DNA from: CAWEHU01 sp963808965
Lineage (GTDB): Bacteria > Pseudomonadota > Alphaproteobacteria > Acetobacterales > Acetobacteraceae
DNA length: 64,000 nt
Reading direction: 5' to 3'
NCBI GenBank assembly: GCA_963808965.1
Contig: CAWEHU010000004.1
Coordinates: forward strand, 1-64,000
Below are positions 26,433-36,282 of the stretch, piece by piece. The notes below the pieces were generated by a model that saw only the letters and a list, made by a program, of their open reading frames with translations, did not search any database and was not told where the DNA came from. The position numbers were made by a program, and so were the translations under genes. The number at the start of each line of letters is the position of its first letter. Position 1 is the stretch's first letter.

Positions 26433-27750
26433 TCAGTAAACCGCGGCGGCGGGAAGTTCACCGGTTCCCTTGCCGCTAATGCGCGGGGCCGTCTCATGAA
26501 GTAGGAAGGTGCAAACCAGCGTGACGAGGCCGACCAGCACCACATAGCCCGCCAGCATCCATGGCGTGCCGTTGCCAAGCGCAAGCAGCCAGCCTGCCGC
26601 GAGGCCGCCAACGGAGCCGATCAATGCGCCGATCTGCTGCACGAAGGAAACGCCGGTGGCCCGCATTCGCGTCGGGAACAGCTCGGCGAAGAAGGCCGCC
26701 TGCGGACCGTACATCGCGCTGTGCCCCAACGAGATGGCGGCGACCAGTCCAAGCCAGATCAGAATCCTCTCGGTCGGTGTAGACCAGCCAGAAGACCGGA
26801 AAGGCAAGGACGATGTTGAGCAGCGCCCCGCCGATGTAGACGGGGCGGCGGCCGATCCTGTCCGACAGCGCGCCGAACCCCGGAATGGTCGCCAGCTCGA
26901 TGAGAATCGCGATCAACGTCGCGGTCGTCATGACCGATTTCGGTAGGCCGCGACTGACGGCATACGCGGTAATCAGCACGGCGTATGTGGTGAACACCGT
27001 GCTCTCCAGCAGCTTGGCGCCGCAACCAAGCAGCAGCTTGCGCCCGTGCGTTCTGAAAGCAGCGCGCAACGGATGGGGTTCGGGATGCCCCTCGCGCCGG
27101 AACAAAGGCGACTCCGACAGACTAAGCCGGATGTAGAGGCCGATCACGATCAGGAGCACGCTCATCAGGAACGGGATCCGCCATCCCCACGAAAGGAACG
27201 TCGCATCCGACATGGTGGCGGTTAGCACCGCGAACAGGCCGAGAGGCAATACGAAGCCCGCGGGTGCTCCGATCTGAACCCAGGACCCGAAATACCCGCG
27301 CAACTCCAAGGGAGCATGCTCGAAGGTAATCAGGATCGCGTTGCCCTGCTCGCCGCCTATGCCAAACCCATGCAGCAGGCGGATGAAGAGAAGCGTGAGC
27401 GGCGCGGCGATGCCGATCGTCTCATAGGTTGGCATGAGCCCGATCACGAAGGTCGCGATGCCGACGATCAGGAGGGTGGTGACGAGCGCGACCTTGCGGC
27501 CGCTCCGGTCGCCGATGATGCCGAACACCAGGCCGCCGATCGGCCGGGCGACAAATCCTGCCGCATAGGTGCCGAGCGCGACGAGCGAACCGATAAGGGG
27601 ATCGAAGCTCGGAAAGAAAAGCTTGTTGAACACGAGCGCGGACGCGGTCGCGTAGATGAAGAAGTCATACCACTCGACCGTGGTGCCGATGCATGACGCG
27701 ATCGCGACACGGCGCAACATGGCGGGGGTAACGGCCGGCTCGTCGCTCAT
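26433..27750 (-). pseudogene. MFS transporter (metabolite:H+ symporter type), frameshifted
   Basis: The first frame encodes ten good membrane segments with MHS-family marks (GTTVEWYDFFIYATASALVF, ARPIGGLVFGIIGDRSGRK, HGFGIGGEQGNAIL) and loses sense after FPVFWLVYTD. The neighbouring frame continues ERILIWLGLVAAISLGHSAM and AELFPTRMRATGVSF, and ends at 26433. Dropping one C near 26772 joins them into a normal protein of about 438 residues. Its ATG overlaps the uxuB stop and it ends 19 bases before uxuA, so it would be the hexuronate or mannonate carrier of this operon. Confidence 0.9.
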
Positions 27751-29234
27751 GGCTCGTCTCCCGCGATCGGCGCCGTCAGGGCCTGCCGTACACCGTGCCT
27801 GAGCATCATGCCCAGGGCGCGAACGACGGTTGCGCGAAAGCCCGGGTGCTGGGCCAGCGCCGGATCGAAGATCTCCTGCACGCCAAACAGCGCCGCCGCC
27901 AGTGCTTCGGCGTTCTCGCCCGCGCGGGCTGCGAGCGCGACGAGCCTTTCCGCGAGCGGGTCGCTCACCTCGTGCGGGCGGCCGCGCTCGTCTTTACGGA
28001 GCAGGAACCGCATCCATGCCGCGACGACAACAGCAATGGCCGCCGGCGTCTCCCCTTGCCGCAGCCGGTCCAGCGCCGGCCGCAGCAGGCGTTGCGGCAG
28101 TTTCTGGGAGCCATCCATCGCAATCTGCAAGAGGCGGTGGCGCATCGACGGATTGCGGAACCGTTCTTCCAACTGCTCGGTGTAGGACGCCAAATTCATG
28201 CCGGGCACGCTCGGGATTGTCGGCAGCAGGTCTCGATCCCATAGGACCCGCAGGAAGCCCGGCAGCTCCGGATCCGCCATGGCGTCCGCCACGGTCTCCA
28301 GCCCGGCAACGCTGCCGATATACGCCAGCGCCGAATGCGCGCCGTTGAGCGCACGCAACTTCATCAGCTCGAACGGGCGGACATCCGCGACCATTTGCGC
28401 GCCCGCTTCTTCCCAGCGCGGGCGACCGGCGACGAAGCGATCCTCGATCACCCACTGGCTGAACGGCTCGGCGACAACCGGCCATGCGTCCCGGTAGCCG
28501 AGCGCGGTGATGGCCGCCCGATCCGCCTCGGTCGTGGCTGGCACGATCCGGTCGACCATGGTGGACGGAAAGGCGATCTCATTGGCGATGTAGTCGCGAA
28601 GATCAGGGTGACGCAGCTCCGCATAACGGCCGATGATGCGTGCGACCGTCTCCCCGTTGCTCGGCAGATTGTCGCAGACGAGAATCGTGCAGGCGCCAGC
28701 GCCCTCGTCCCGGCGTCGGCGCAGCGCCTCGACGAGGAGGCCGGGAACGGTTCTGGGAAAGCCATCGCCGCGCAGATCCGCGGCGATTCCGGGATGCGTC
28801 TCGTCGAGAGTTCCGGTGGCGGCGTCCTGGCAGTAGGCTTTCTCGGTGACGGTCAGACTGACGATCCGGGTCGCCGGATCGGTGAGGCGTCGCATAGCGG
28901 CATCCGGACTATCGGGAACCGTCAGGATCTCGAGCACCGAACCGATCACCCGCGCACGATCACCGTCCGGTCCGCGTTGCAGCACGGTGTAGAGCCCGTC
29001 TTGCGGCGCCAACGCGTCTCGGACATCGGGAGAGCGCAAACTCAGACCGATAATACCCCAACCGCGTTCGCCCGCAGCCAGGCGATCATCGGTGTAGACG
29101 GCCTGATGGGCGCGATGGAAAGCTCCGAGCCCGAGATGGACGATACCGGGCGAGACCGTACGGCGGTCGTAGGCCGGGCGCGCGACCTGCGGCGGCAGCG
29201 ACCCGATCAGCCGGTTGCACAACAGCGGAGGCAT
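27747..29234 (-). CDS. uxuB: Fructuronate reductase / mannitol dehydrogenase family protein
   Basis: 495-residue polyol/hexuronate dehydrogenase reducing D-fructuronate to D-mannonate with NADH. Visible are the cofactor region GIVHLGLGAFHRAHQAVYTD, the family segment TVTEKAYCQD, CDNLPSNGETV, and the catalytic Lys-Asn-His motif in ELMKLRALNGAHSALAY. Neighbouring uxuA supports the fructuronate assignment over mannitol or arabinitol. It is the second gene of the operon, 21 bases after the ExuT-like carrier. Confidence 0.92.
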   Translation of the reverse strand: MPPLLCNRLIGSLPPQVARPAYDRRTVSPGIVHLGLGAFHRAHQAVYTDDRLAAGERGWGIIGLSLRSPDVRDALAPQDGLYTVLQRGPDGDRARVIGSVLEILTVPDSPDAAMRRLTDPATRIVSLTVTEKAYCQDAATGTLDETHPGIAADLRGDGFPRTVPGLLVEALRRRRDEGAGACTILVCDNLPSNGETVARIIGRYAELRHPDLRDYIANEIAFPSTMVDRIVPATTEADRAAITALGYRDAWPVVAEPFSQWVIEDRFVAGRPRWEEAGAQMVADVRPFELMKLRALNGAHSALAYIGSVAGLETVADAMADPELPGFLRVLWDRDLLPTIPSVPGMNLASYTEQLEERFRNPSMRHRLLQIAMDGSQKLPQRLLRPALDRLRQGETPAAIAVVVAAWMRFLLRKDERGRPHEVSDPLAERLVALAARAGENAEALAAALFGVQEIFDPALAQHPGFRATVVRALGMMLRHGVRQALTAPIAGDEP

Positions 29235-29255
29235 TGTGTTCGCCCTCCCGCCAAC

Positions 29256-30533
29256 TCAGCGCAGCGCCGGAGCCACCGCGGGCGTCGCCGTCGCGATCGG
29301 TCTGACAAACACCAGGACGCAGAGCACGCCAAGAATCGCGATGCCGCCCGCCAGCACGAAAGCGCTGGTGAAGGCCCCGGTATATTGCACGATGAAGCCC
29401 GTCACCGCCGGGCCGATGATCCCGGCGCAGTTGGCGATCATGTGGATGAAACCGCCGACGCCGCCGATGTTCTCGCCGCGCACCGTATCCTGCAGGATCG
29501 CCCAGTAGGTGCTTCCGGTCAGATAGAGGAAGAACACCGCGCCGCTCATCAGTGCAAGCGCGCTGTAAACCGTGGCGACAAGTCCGGCCAGCGCCACGCA
29601 CACCGCCGCGATGCTGAGACACACGGTGAGCACTAGCTTGCGCGCGAACAAGGCTCGGCCCGTTCGGCGGAACACCGCGTCCGACACCGCGCCGCCTGCC
29701 GCCAGGCCGCAAAACCCAAGCACCCACGGCAACACCGTCGCCACGCTCATATCCTTGATGCTGAGACCCTGCGCCATGGTCAGGTAGCTCGGGAACCAGG
29801 TCAGGAAGAAAAACAAAATGTAGTTGTAACCAAAAAACGCGAGGCCAGTGGCCAGCACCACAGGCTGGCGCAGATAGAAGCCAAGCGGCTGCGAGGGCAG
29901 GCCGGCGGTCGGATCGGCGTGATCGTCCTCGATCTCGCGCAATTCCTCCGCCGTGATCGTCGGGTGCCCGCGCGGGGTCTCGGTCGCAAGCTTGACCCAG
30001 AACGCCAGCCAGATGAAGCCGAGCACGCCGATCGCGATGAAGCCGACTCTCCAGCCGAAGGCCACCGCCAGCAATCCGACAATCGGTCCCGCGATCGCGC
30101 CGCCGAGCGGCGTCCCGCAATTGGCGTATCCGACGGCACTCGCAGCCTCGCGATGGGGAAACCAGTTGTTGACGACCTTGTTGATGGTGGAGGAGAGCGG
30201 GCCTTCCCCGACACCGAAGAACACGCGAATGACGAGCAGCGACACGAAGCCGGTCGCGGCCGCGGTCAGCGCGCAGAACGCCGACCAGATGCCCATGGCG
30301 AGAGTGAAGACGCGTTTTCCGCCGAGCTTGTCGGATGCCCAACCACCGATGAAATTGAAGATCGCATACCCGAAGAAGAAACTGGAAAAGATGATCCCGA
30401 GATCCGCGGGTGTGAGACTGAGATCCCGCGTCACGAGCGGCGCTGCCACCGAAAGCGCGGATCGGTCGAGATAATTGACCACACCCGCGAGGAAGAGCAG
30501 GAACACCACCTGCCAACGCTTTTTCTTCAACAT
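29256..30533 (-). CDS. MFS transporter, ACS family, hexuronate transporter-like
   Basis: 425-residue carrier with twelve membrane segments. Helix 1 region (LFLAGVVNYLDRSALSVAAP), the first loop (FFFGYAIFNFIGGWASDKLGGK) and FFGVGEGPLSSTINKVVNNW mark the ExuT/GudP branch of ACS transporters, which import glucuronate, galacturonate or glucarate. It is the first gene of the operon with uxuB and uxuA, which strongly suggests hexuronate uptake. Confidence 0.92.
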   Translation of the reverse strand: MLKKKRWQVVFLLFLAGVVNYLDRSALSVAAPLVTRDLSLTPADLGIIFSSFFFGYAIFNFIGGWASDKLGGKRVFTLAMGIWSAFCALTAAATGFVSLLVIRVFFGVGEGPLSSTINKVVNNWFPHREAASAVGYANCGTPLGGAIAGPIVGLLAVAFGWRVGFIAIGVLGFIWLAFWVKLATETPRGHPTITAEELREIEDDHADPTAGLPSQPLGFYLRQPVVLATGLAFFGYNYILFFFLTWFPSYLTMAQGLSIKDMSVATVLPWVLGFCGLAAGGAVSDAVFRRTGRALFARKLVLTVCLSIAAVCVALAGLVATVYSALALMSGAVFFLYLTGSTYWAILQDTVRGENIGGVGGFIHMIANCAGIIGPAVTGFIVQYTGAFTSAFVLAGGIAILGVLCVLVFVRPIATATPAVAPALR

Positions 30534-30670
30534 GGCGTTTTTCCTTCCTCTTATCGGGGGAGCGGTCCCTATCCTTTACTGCCGATTTCCGAAGATGCGC
30601 CGGAAACTCGCGACTGCCGCTTTTACTCCCGCGTATTCCCGGCTCCGCTTACCGCATCTTTACCAGCCCT

Positions 30671-32089
30671 TTAGCTCCAGATCTCCTCGTCGGTTGGCAC
30701 CTTCTTGTGCTCGATCACCTTCCCGATCCGAGAGACATTCATGAGGTGCTTGTAATCCAGATTCTCCGAGATGGAGTTGCCGCCCCACGAGCCGCAGCCC
30801 AGCGTGGTGGTCGGCGCGAAACCGTTGGTCAGCGAACCGCCGGCGGTCAGCGCGGAGGCCTGGTTCACGACCAGGCGGCTGATCGGCAGCTCTAGTCCCA
30901 TGTAGCGAATGTTCTGTTCGTTGTGAGAATGCAGCGCCGCGGAGTGACCGGCACCTTCGACCAGCAGATTGGCCTTCGCCGCTGCCACCGCCTCCTCGAA
31001 GGTGCTGTAGGGCAGAATGGCGACCACCGGGCAGAGTTTCTCCAGAGCCAAGACGTCTTCCGTCCCCGCGCCGTCAGCCGGCAGAAGGATGATGCGCGCC
31101 GATTCCGGAACCACGATTCCGGCCATCCCGCCGATCTGCCGGGGCGACCTGCCGACCACGTCCTTGTTGAGATGGCCGCGCGGAAGCACGAGATTCCGGA
31201 AGGCTTGCACCTTGTCCCTGTCGGCGGTGAAATACACCTTTCCTGTCGCGATGAAGGCCTGGATCGTCGCCTCGTAATTCTCCTCCGGCGTGAGCACGAA
31301 TTGCTCGTGCGAGCAGATGATCCCGTTGTCGAACGACGCACCGGCGACGATCTTCTCGACGGCGTCGTTGAGTTCGACGCCTCGATCGATGATGACCGGC
31401 ACATTTCCCGCGCCGACGCCGTAGGAAGGCTTGCCGGACGAGTAAGCCGACCGCACCATCGCGCCGCCGCCGGTCGCGACCACCACGTCCACGTCCTTCA
31501 TCAGCTCCTGGGTCGTTTCGACGGAGCCGTTCAGGATGGTCTGAACCAGATCGTCGGGACCACCATTCGCCTTCACGACCTCCATAAATGCTTCGGTGAG
31601 GTGCTGCGTGCATTGTTCCGCTTTGGGATGCGGGGCAAAAATCACGGCGTTGCCGGTCTTGAGCGCGAACATCGCGTTACACATCGGTGTGACGATCGGG
31701 TTCGTGACCGGCGTCACCGCCCCGACTACGCCCATGGATTTCGCGATCAGAATCAGATTGTTCTCGCGATCTTCCTTGATGATGCCCCGCGACTTCTTGT
31801 TCTTAAGATTGTTCCAGATGACGCGAGCCTTGCCCTTGTTCTTTATGATCTTGTCTTCGTATACACCGATTCCGGTCTCATCGACGGCCATGCGCGCAAG
31901 CATCTCGGCATTATCGAAGACGTATTTGCCTATGCCTTTGACGATGGCGTCCACTTGTTCCTGCGAAAACAACTCATAAACGGCCTGCGCAGCGCGGGCC
32001 TTGGCAACAAGTTCCTGTACCTGCGTCGCTGTTGTGGAAGTGTGTTCCCGGTGCCGCTCAAACAGACGCTCTTCAGACCTGCTTGCCAT
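30671..32089 (-). CDS. CoA-acylating aldehyde dehydrogenase (EutE/SucD/SauS-like)
   Basis: 472-residue enzyme oxidising an aldehyde to its acyl-CoA. The nucleophile is Cys259 in FDNGIICSHEQF, the glycine-rich segments are ATGGGAMVRSAYSSGKP and GVGAGNVPVIID, and the C-terminus has TTTLGCGSWGGNSISENL. Family members act on acetaldehyde, succinate semialdehyde or sulfoacetaldehyde. Several features recall acylating sulfoacetaldehyde dehydrogenases, but I cannot decide. It has more Lys, Asn and Ile than its neighbours, hinting at a different origin. No partner gene (microcompartment shell, sulfonate carrier) is nearby. Confidence 0.85.
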   Translation of the reverse strand: MASRSEERLFERHREHTSTTATQVQELVAKARAAQAVYELFSQEQVDAIVKGIGKYVFDNAEMLARMAVDETGIGVYEDKIIKNKGKARVIWNNLKNKKSRGIIKEDRENNLILIAKSMGVVGAVTPVTNPIVTPMCNAMFALKTGNAVIFAPHPKAEQCTQHLTEAFMEVVKANGGPDDLVQTILNGSVETTQELMKDVDVVVATGGGAMVRSAYSSGKPSYGVGAGNVPVIIDRGVELNDAVEKIVAGASFDNGIICSHEQFVLTPEENYEATIQAFIATGKVYFTADRDKVQAFRNLVLPRGHLNKDVVGRSPRQIGGMAGIVVPESARIILLPADGAGTEDVLALEKLCPVVAILPYSTFEEAVAAAKANLLVEGAGHSAALHSHNEQNIRYMGLELPISRLVVNQASALTAGGSLTNGFAPTTTLGCGSWGGNSISENLDYKHLMNVSRIGKVIEHKKVPTDEEIWS

Positions 32090-32193
32090 TCCCTAGAATC
32101 CTTTGTTGCTTGCGGTTATCCCGGATCGTGTATGGGCATTGTTGTTGCGAGCGGTCAATTCGCCCGGGCGTGTCGCGGACAGAAGGCGACGAA

Positions 32194-33015
32194 TCAGCCC
32201 CGCTTCGGCCGATACGGGGCTACGGGCTGAGGTCGCCGGACGCTCGCTCTCTCGGTGGATCGCTGGACCGATTGGGCGTAGGCGTAAGCAGGCATCCCGA
32301 CCTCGAATCCGGGAGGCAGCGAGCTGAGTGCCTGGACGATTATTTCCCCACCATTGGGCGTCAGCACCGCTGGCTGGGGCGGCAGCGTCGGATACGGGAC
32401 CGGATTAGCCCGCTCGAATCCGGACGAGCGCAGACGCCGATCCGCTATCGGTCCGACGCAGGATCGGGTGTTGCAGCCTACCCGCCCCCGAGCTGGCCGC
32501 AGCTCGGCCAGATGGTGCGCGGACGAACGTGCATCAGCTCGTGATTTTGCGGCACGAGGGTCGGCCTGTTCGGTCGTACTCGGCAACACGAGAGCAGCGG
32601 GTGCCGGAGCGTAAACCTCCGGGTTTGAGGATGCAGTTGCGTTCGGAGCCGTGGCGATTTGCTCTGCTGGTTCGGCGGGACCCGGCGGAACCGGCATGAG
32701 CGATTTCATCTCGCTCAACGCCAACTGTGCACCAGACCTCGCGCTCGAAGTGGCTGCCGGGCAAACCCAACTCAGTAACTGAAACACCATCGCCCCGGTT
32801 ATGCACCCTCCGATAAGCACGGCCCAAAACCAGCGCAGCGCCACGATCGCTCGCGACATGTTCGCCGCCATATTCGGGCGACGGCGCCATTGGAGCCGAA
32901 AAGCAGAGGGTGAAATTCCACTAGGCTGCTGCGGGCCAACTCCAGCGGAAGCTCCAGCAAGCAGGGCGAGGCCGATCGCGCAAAGCCCGTAAATTATCGC
33001 AGCTTCGGCACTCAT
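32194..33015 (-). CDS. Hypothetical membrane-anchored protein
   Basis: 273-residue protein not recognised. It begins with a hydrophobic segment (AAIIYGLCAIGLALLAGAS), has a second at about residues 57-85 (IVALRWFWAVLIGGCITGAM), and then a long Pro/Ala-rich, probably periplasmic region with four scattered cysteines. This may be a signal-anchored envelope protein. No close neighbour gives a clue. The reading frame is intact and has no competing good frame, so it is probably real. Confidence 0.55.
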   Translation of the reverse strand: MSAEAAIIYGLCAIGLALLAGASAGVGPQQPSGISPSAFRLQWRRRPNMAANMSRAIVALRWFWAVLIGGCITGAMVFQLLSWVCPAATSSARSGAQLALSEMKSLMPVPPGPAEPAEQIATAPNATASSNPEVYAPAPAALVLPSTTEQADPRAAKSRADARSSAHHLAELRPARGRVGCNTRSCVGPIADRRLRSSGFERANPVPYPTLPPQPAVLTPNGGEIIVQALSSLPPGFEVGMPAYAYAQSVQRSTERASVRRPQPVAPYRPKRG

Positions 33016-33216
33016 CCCAATTTGCCTCCCCCCGAACCGGCACGCGGGCTACGGAAGGTGAAGCGCGGGAGCCTGGCCGTCAACTGGTCACGGCGATAGG
33101 CTCTCGGGCCGACGATCTCGTGTGGTGGTTCTGCTCTCCCCTGCCCAGACCTGGCACCCGCCGCTTGTCGGCGGAGCACGGGAGCTTTCTCGTCCTCCTC
33201 GAGGCTCGTCCGCGAG

Positions 33217-34254
33217 TCAGAACGTAATCTGCACTTTGGAGTGCTTGTCGCGCTGCTTTGCGAGATTGAAGGCGGCGGACGCTTCCTCAGCCGGAATGCA
33301 GGCGGTGAGCAGCGGCTCCACGTCGATCAGTCCGCGATCCAGGCAGGCGACGGAATGCGCGAACTCGCGGTCGAAGCGCATCGCGCCGCGGAAATCGATC
33401 TCCTTCGCCATGATGAGATTGCCGGCGACCGGGAACTTGCCCGGCGGCAGCGTGCCCACCTGCACGACCGTCGCGCCCGGCCGCACCAATTCGAGGCAGG
33501 TCGCGAGCCCCGCCGGATTTCCGGACACTTCGAACGCGACCTCGAACCCGGCCGTCCGCCGCACTTCTTCCTCGAGCATGGCCCCGCCCTGCCCGACATT
33601 GACTGCCACATCAGCGCCGATGCGCCGCGCGAGCACCAAGGGCTCGTCGAGAACATCAGTGATGCAGATCGTTTCGGAACCGGCCCGGCGGGCGGCGAGC
33701 AACACGAGGAGCCCGATCGGGCCCGCGCCGGTAATCAGCACCGAGCGTCCGAGCATGGGACCGGCGCGTTCCACGGCATGGAGCGCGACCGCCAGGGGTT
33801 CGGCGAACGCGGCAGTGGTGAAGGGGAGATCGGGCGAGACCGGGTAACACTGGCTCTCGTCGACCAGCACGTAATCCGCGAAACCACCCTGCATGTGCGG
33901 AAAGCGGCTCGCGCTTCCCATGAAGAACACATTGCGGCAGAGATTCCCGCGCCCTTCGCGACAGGCGAAGCAACGCCCGCAGTTGCGCCCGGGATGGATG
34001 GCGACCCGCTGCCCGGCACGAACCCGCGTGACCTCGGCTCCCACCTCGGCGACCTCGCCCGAGAACTCGTGGCCAGGAATGAACGGCTCCCGAATGACGA
34101 AATCGCCATTCCGCCCCTCGAAGTAATAATGCAAGTCGGAGCCGCAGATCCCTCCCGCCCGCACCCGGATCAGGACGCCGTGGGGTGTAACCGCAGGCGC
34201 GGCGTGCTCCTCCAGCCGGAGATCCTGGGCTTGGTGAATCACACAAACGCGCAT
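33217..34254 (-). CDS. idnD: L-idonate 5-dehydrogenase (zinc alcohol dehydrogenase family)
   Basis: 345-residue medium-chain dehydrogenase. Catalytic zinc ligands Cys37 (GICGSDLHYY), His62 and Glu63 (PGHEFSGEV) and structural zinc cysteines 92, 95, 98 and 106 are all present. GAGPIGLLVLLAARRAGS is the cofactor loop. The GGICGSDLHYYFEGRNGDFVIR-type start and the ARRIGADVAVNV region are those of L-idonate dehydrogenases, which make 5-ketogluconate. The gluconate 5-dehydrogenase-like SDR at 15833-16600 could reduce it further. It is monocistronic here. Confidence 0.87.
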   Translation of the reverse strand: MRVCVIHQAQDLRLEEHAAPAVTPHGVLIRVRAGGICGSDLHYYFEGRNGDFVIREPFIPGHEFSGEVAEVGAEVTRVRAGQRVAIHPGRNCGRCFACREGRGNLCRNVFFMGSASRFPHMQGGFADYVLVDESQCYPVSPDLPFTTAAFAEPLAVALHAVERAGPMLGRSVLITGAGPIGLLVLLAARRAGSETICITDVLDEPLVLARRIGADVAVNVGQGGAMLEEEVRRTAGFEVAFEVSGNPAGLATCLELVRPGATVVQVGTLPPGKFPVAGNLIMAKEIDFRGAMRFDREFAHSVACLDRGLIDVEPLLTACIPAEEASAAFNLAKQRDKHSKVQITF

Positions 34255-34306
34255 CGGATTGACCTTTCCTGCTCCCCGGCGGCGGATGCTAATACTATTC
34301 GCGCAC

Positions 34307-36181
34307 TCATAACCACCCGGGCACGTTCACGGCCTCGCCGGGCCGTCCGGGGGATGATCGGTCGGACTCATTCTCTCCGACACTATCGAAACTGCCGGGG
34401 ACGCGGATCGTGAGCAAACGGTCGCCGGGCTCCCCCGAAAGGGGCGCCGCGTTTTCCGGGGAAATGATGTGCAGGTCTCCATTCCGCCTGACGACGGCGA
34501 GAGCACCGCCTCCGCTACCGAGTGGATCGGTCGCGGCCTGCTCGTTTTGTATAGTCTCGATCGCGATCACCGCGCCCGCGCGCTGCATTCGTTCGAGCGT
34601 CGGGAAATCCAGTCCTTCGTCCGCGAACACTTTTCCGCGCAGGTCGCGGGTCAACCCGGTGTGCGGATCGGGGGCGCCCCGGGTCGGCGCAACCTGAAAA
34701 ACGCGCTCTCGTCCAAGCTCGGGTGCGAGCCTGGCGCAGACGAGACCATTGTAGATGTCGTCCTGCGTCGCCGCGATCAGGTAGTCGATGGGCCGTTCCT
34801 GGATGGCCTCCTCGCCATGCCGGGAAAGCAATTCGACCTGCAAAACCGCCAGCTTCCGGCGTCTCGCTTCCCGCAATGCCCCAGGATAGGTATCGGCAAG
34901 GGTCACATTTACGCCGGCCTGATGCAGAGCGGACGCGAGATCGGTCGCCCATGAGGAAGCGCCGACGATGAGCACGCCATCTCCCTCGCCGAGATGCAGC
35001 CCGAGGCGACGGGCCAGCGGCTCGAGGGAGAAGCCGTGCAGCAGCATGGTTGCGGCGATCAGGGCGAACACGGCCGGCATGACCAATTCGGTGCCCGGAT
35101 AGCCCGCGTTCTGGAGTCGCAGGCCGGCAACCCCGGCCATGGCCGCGGCCACGATCCCGCGCGGGGCAATCCACCCGGAGAGGAGCCTTTCCTGCCAACT
35201 CAAGCCGCTGCCGATCGTGGCGATCAGGATAGCGATCGGACGCACCACCACGACCATCGCCGCCGTGAGCAGGAGGACGCCGAGGCCGAGCTGTCCCAGC
35301 ACAGCGCGGTCGATATCGGCCGTCAGCACGATGAAGAGCGCCGATACGACAAGGACGACGAGCAACTCCTTGAAGCGGCGCAGCTCGGAGACCCCTGGAA
35401 TGTCCAGGTTCGCGATGGCGACGCCGAATACCGTCGCGGCCATGAGGCCTGCTTCCGGCATGACGAGATTGGAGAGCGACGCGACTGTCAGCGCGAGCGT
35501 GAGGAGCATCGGCGTTTTGAGAAATTCCGGCACCCGGTCGCGGGTGAAGCTCCACCAAACGAGGGCTGCGGCCCCGCCCCCGAGCGCTCCGGAGACCGCC
35601 AAGCCGGATACCAACTCGAGGCCGAGCGGAAACGCCCGCGCTCCGCTCGCGCCTGCGCCGACGAGCGCGTCGAGGGTCAATGCGGCGAGGATCGCACCGA
35701 TCGGGTCATTGACGATCGCCTCCCAGCGGAGGAAGGAGGCGGCTCGCCGCTGCAACCGAACGTGGCGCAGCAGCGGGAGCACCACCGTCGGCCCCGTGAC
35801 CACGGTGATCGCGCCGAACAAAATCGCGACCCCCCACGCAAGTCCGGCGATCCAATGGCTGGCGAGGGCGGCCAATATCCAGTTTATCGGAAGAGCGATG
35901 GCGGTGAGCCGAAGTATCCCCTCGCCCGCTGCCTTGAGATCGCGGAAGTTCAACGAGAGGCCACCCTCGAACACGACGATGGCCACCGCGAGGCTGACCA
36001 GCGGCTTCAGCGCGGATCCGGCCACCGCGGACGGATGGATCAGTTGCAACCCCGGACCCGCGACCAGGCCGAACCCGAAAAGCAGGACGATGGCCGGAAG
36101 ACGAAAGCGCCACGCCAGCCACTGGCTCGCGACGCCCGCGCCCGCGATGCACAGAACCGCGGCAGCCACACCGGTTTCCAT
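34307..36181 (-). CDS. Cation/proton antiporter with C-terminal TrkA-N domain
   Basis: 624-residue inner-membrane protein. Residues 1-390 form a CPA-type exchanger with about twelve helices, including the conserved VVTGPTVVLPLLRHVRL and the ion-site pair Asn-Asp in WEAIVNDPIGAIL. Residues 400-520 are a nucleotide-binding TrkA-N (RCK) domain (VLIVGASSWATDLASALHQAG, LADTYPGALREARRR), which usually gates the transporter. Function: Na+/H+ or K+/H+ exchange for pH or salt homeostasis. It is a single gene. Confidence 0.92.
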   Translation of the reverse strand: METGVAAAVLCIAGAGVASQWLAWRFRLPAIVLLFGFGLVAGPGLQLIHPSAVAGSALKPLVSLAVAIVVFEGGLSLNFRDLKAAGEGILRLTAIALPINWILAALASHWIAGLAWGVAILFGAITVVTGPTVVLPLLRHVRLQRRAASFLRWEAIVNDPIGAILAALTLDALVGAGASGARAFPLGLELVSGLAVSGALGGGAAALVWWSFTRDRVPEFLKTPMLLTLALTVASLSNLVMPEAGLMAATVFGVAIANLDIPGVSELRRFKELLVVLVVSALFIVLTADIDRAVLGQLGLGVLLLTAAMVVVVRPIAILIATIGSGLSWQERLLSGWIAPRGIVAAAMAGVAGLRLQNAGYPGTELVMPAVFALIAATMLLHGFSLEPLARRLGLHLGEGDGVLIVGASSWATDLASALHQAGVNVTLADTYPGALREARRRKLAVLQVELLSRHGEEAIQERPIDYLIAATQDDIYNGLVCARLAPELGRERVFQVAPTRGAPDPHTGLTRDLRGKVFADEGLDFPTLERMQRAGAVIAIETIQNEQAATDPLGSGGGALAVVRRNGDLHIISPENAAPLSGEPGDRLLTIRVPGSFDSVGENESDRSSPGRPGEAVNVPGWL

Positions 36182-36282
36182 TCGCCCGCTCCGATTGGGT
36201 TCGGGGCTGAACGTCAGCCGTGGCGGCGAGGTTCGGACCGGAGATGCGTTCCGAAGTGCTGCCGCATCCTCCGATGGGACGA

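Noticed and set aside
30923..32230. 435-codon plus-strand frame
   Set aside because: Antisense to the aldehyde dehydrogenase, with composition of a shadow frame.
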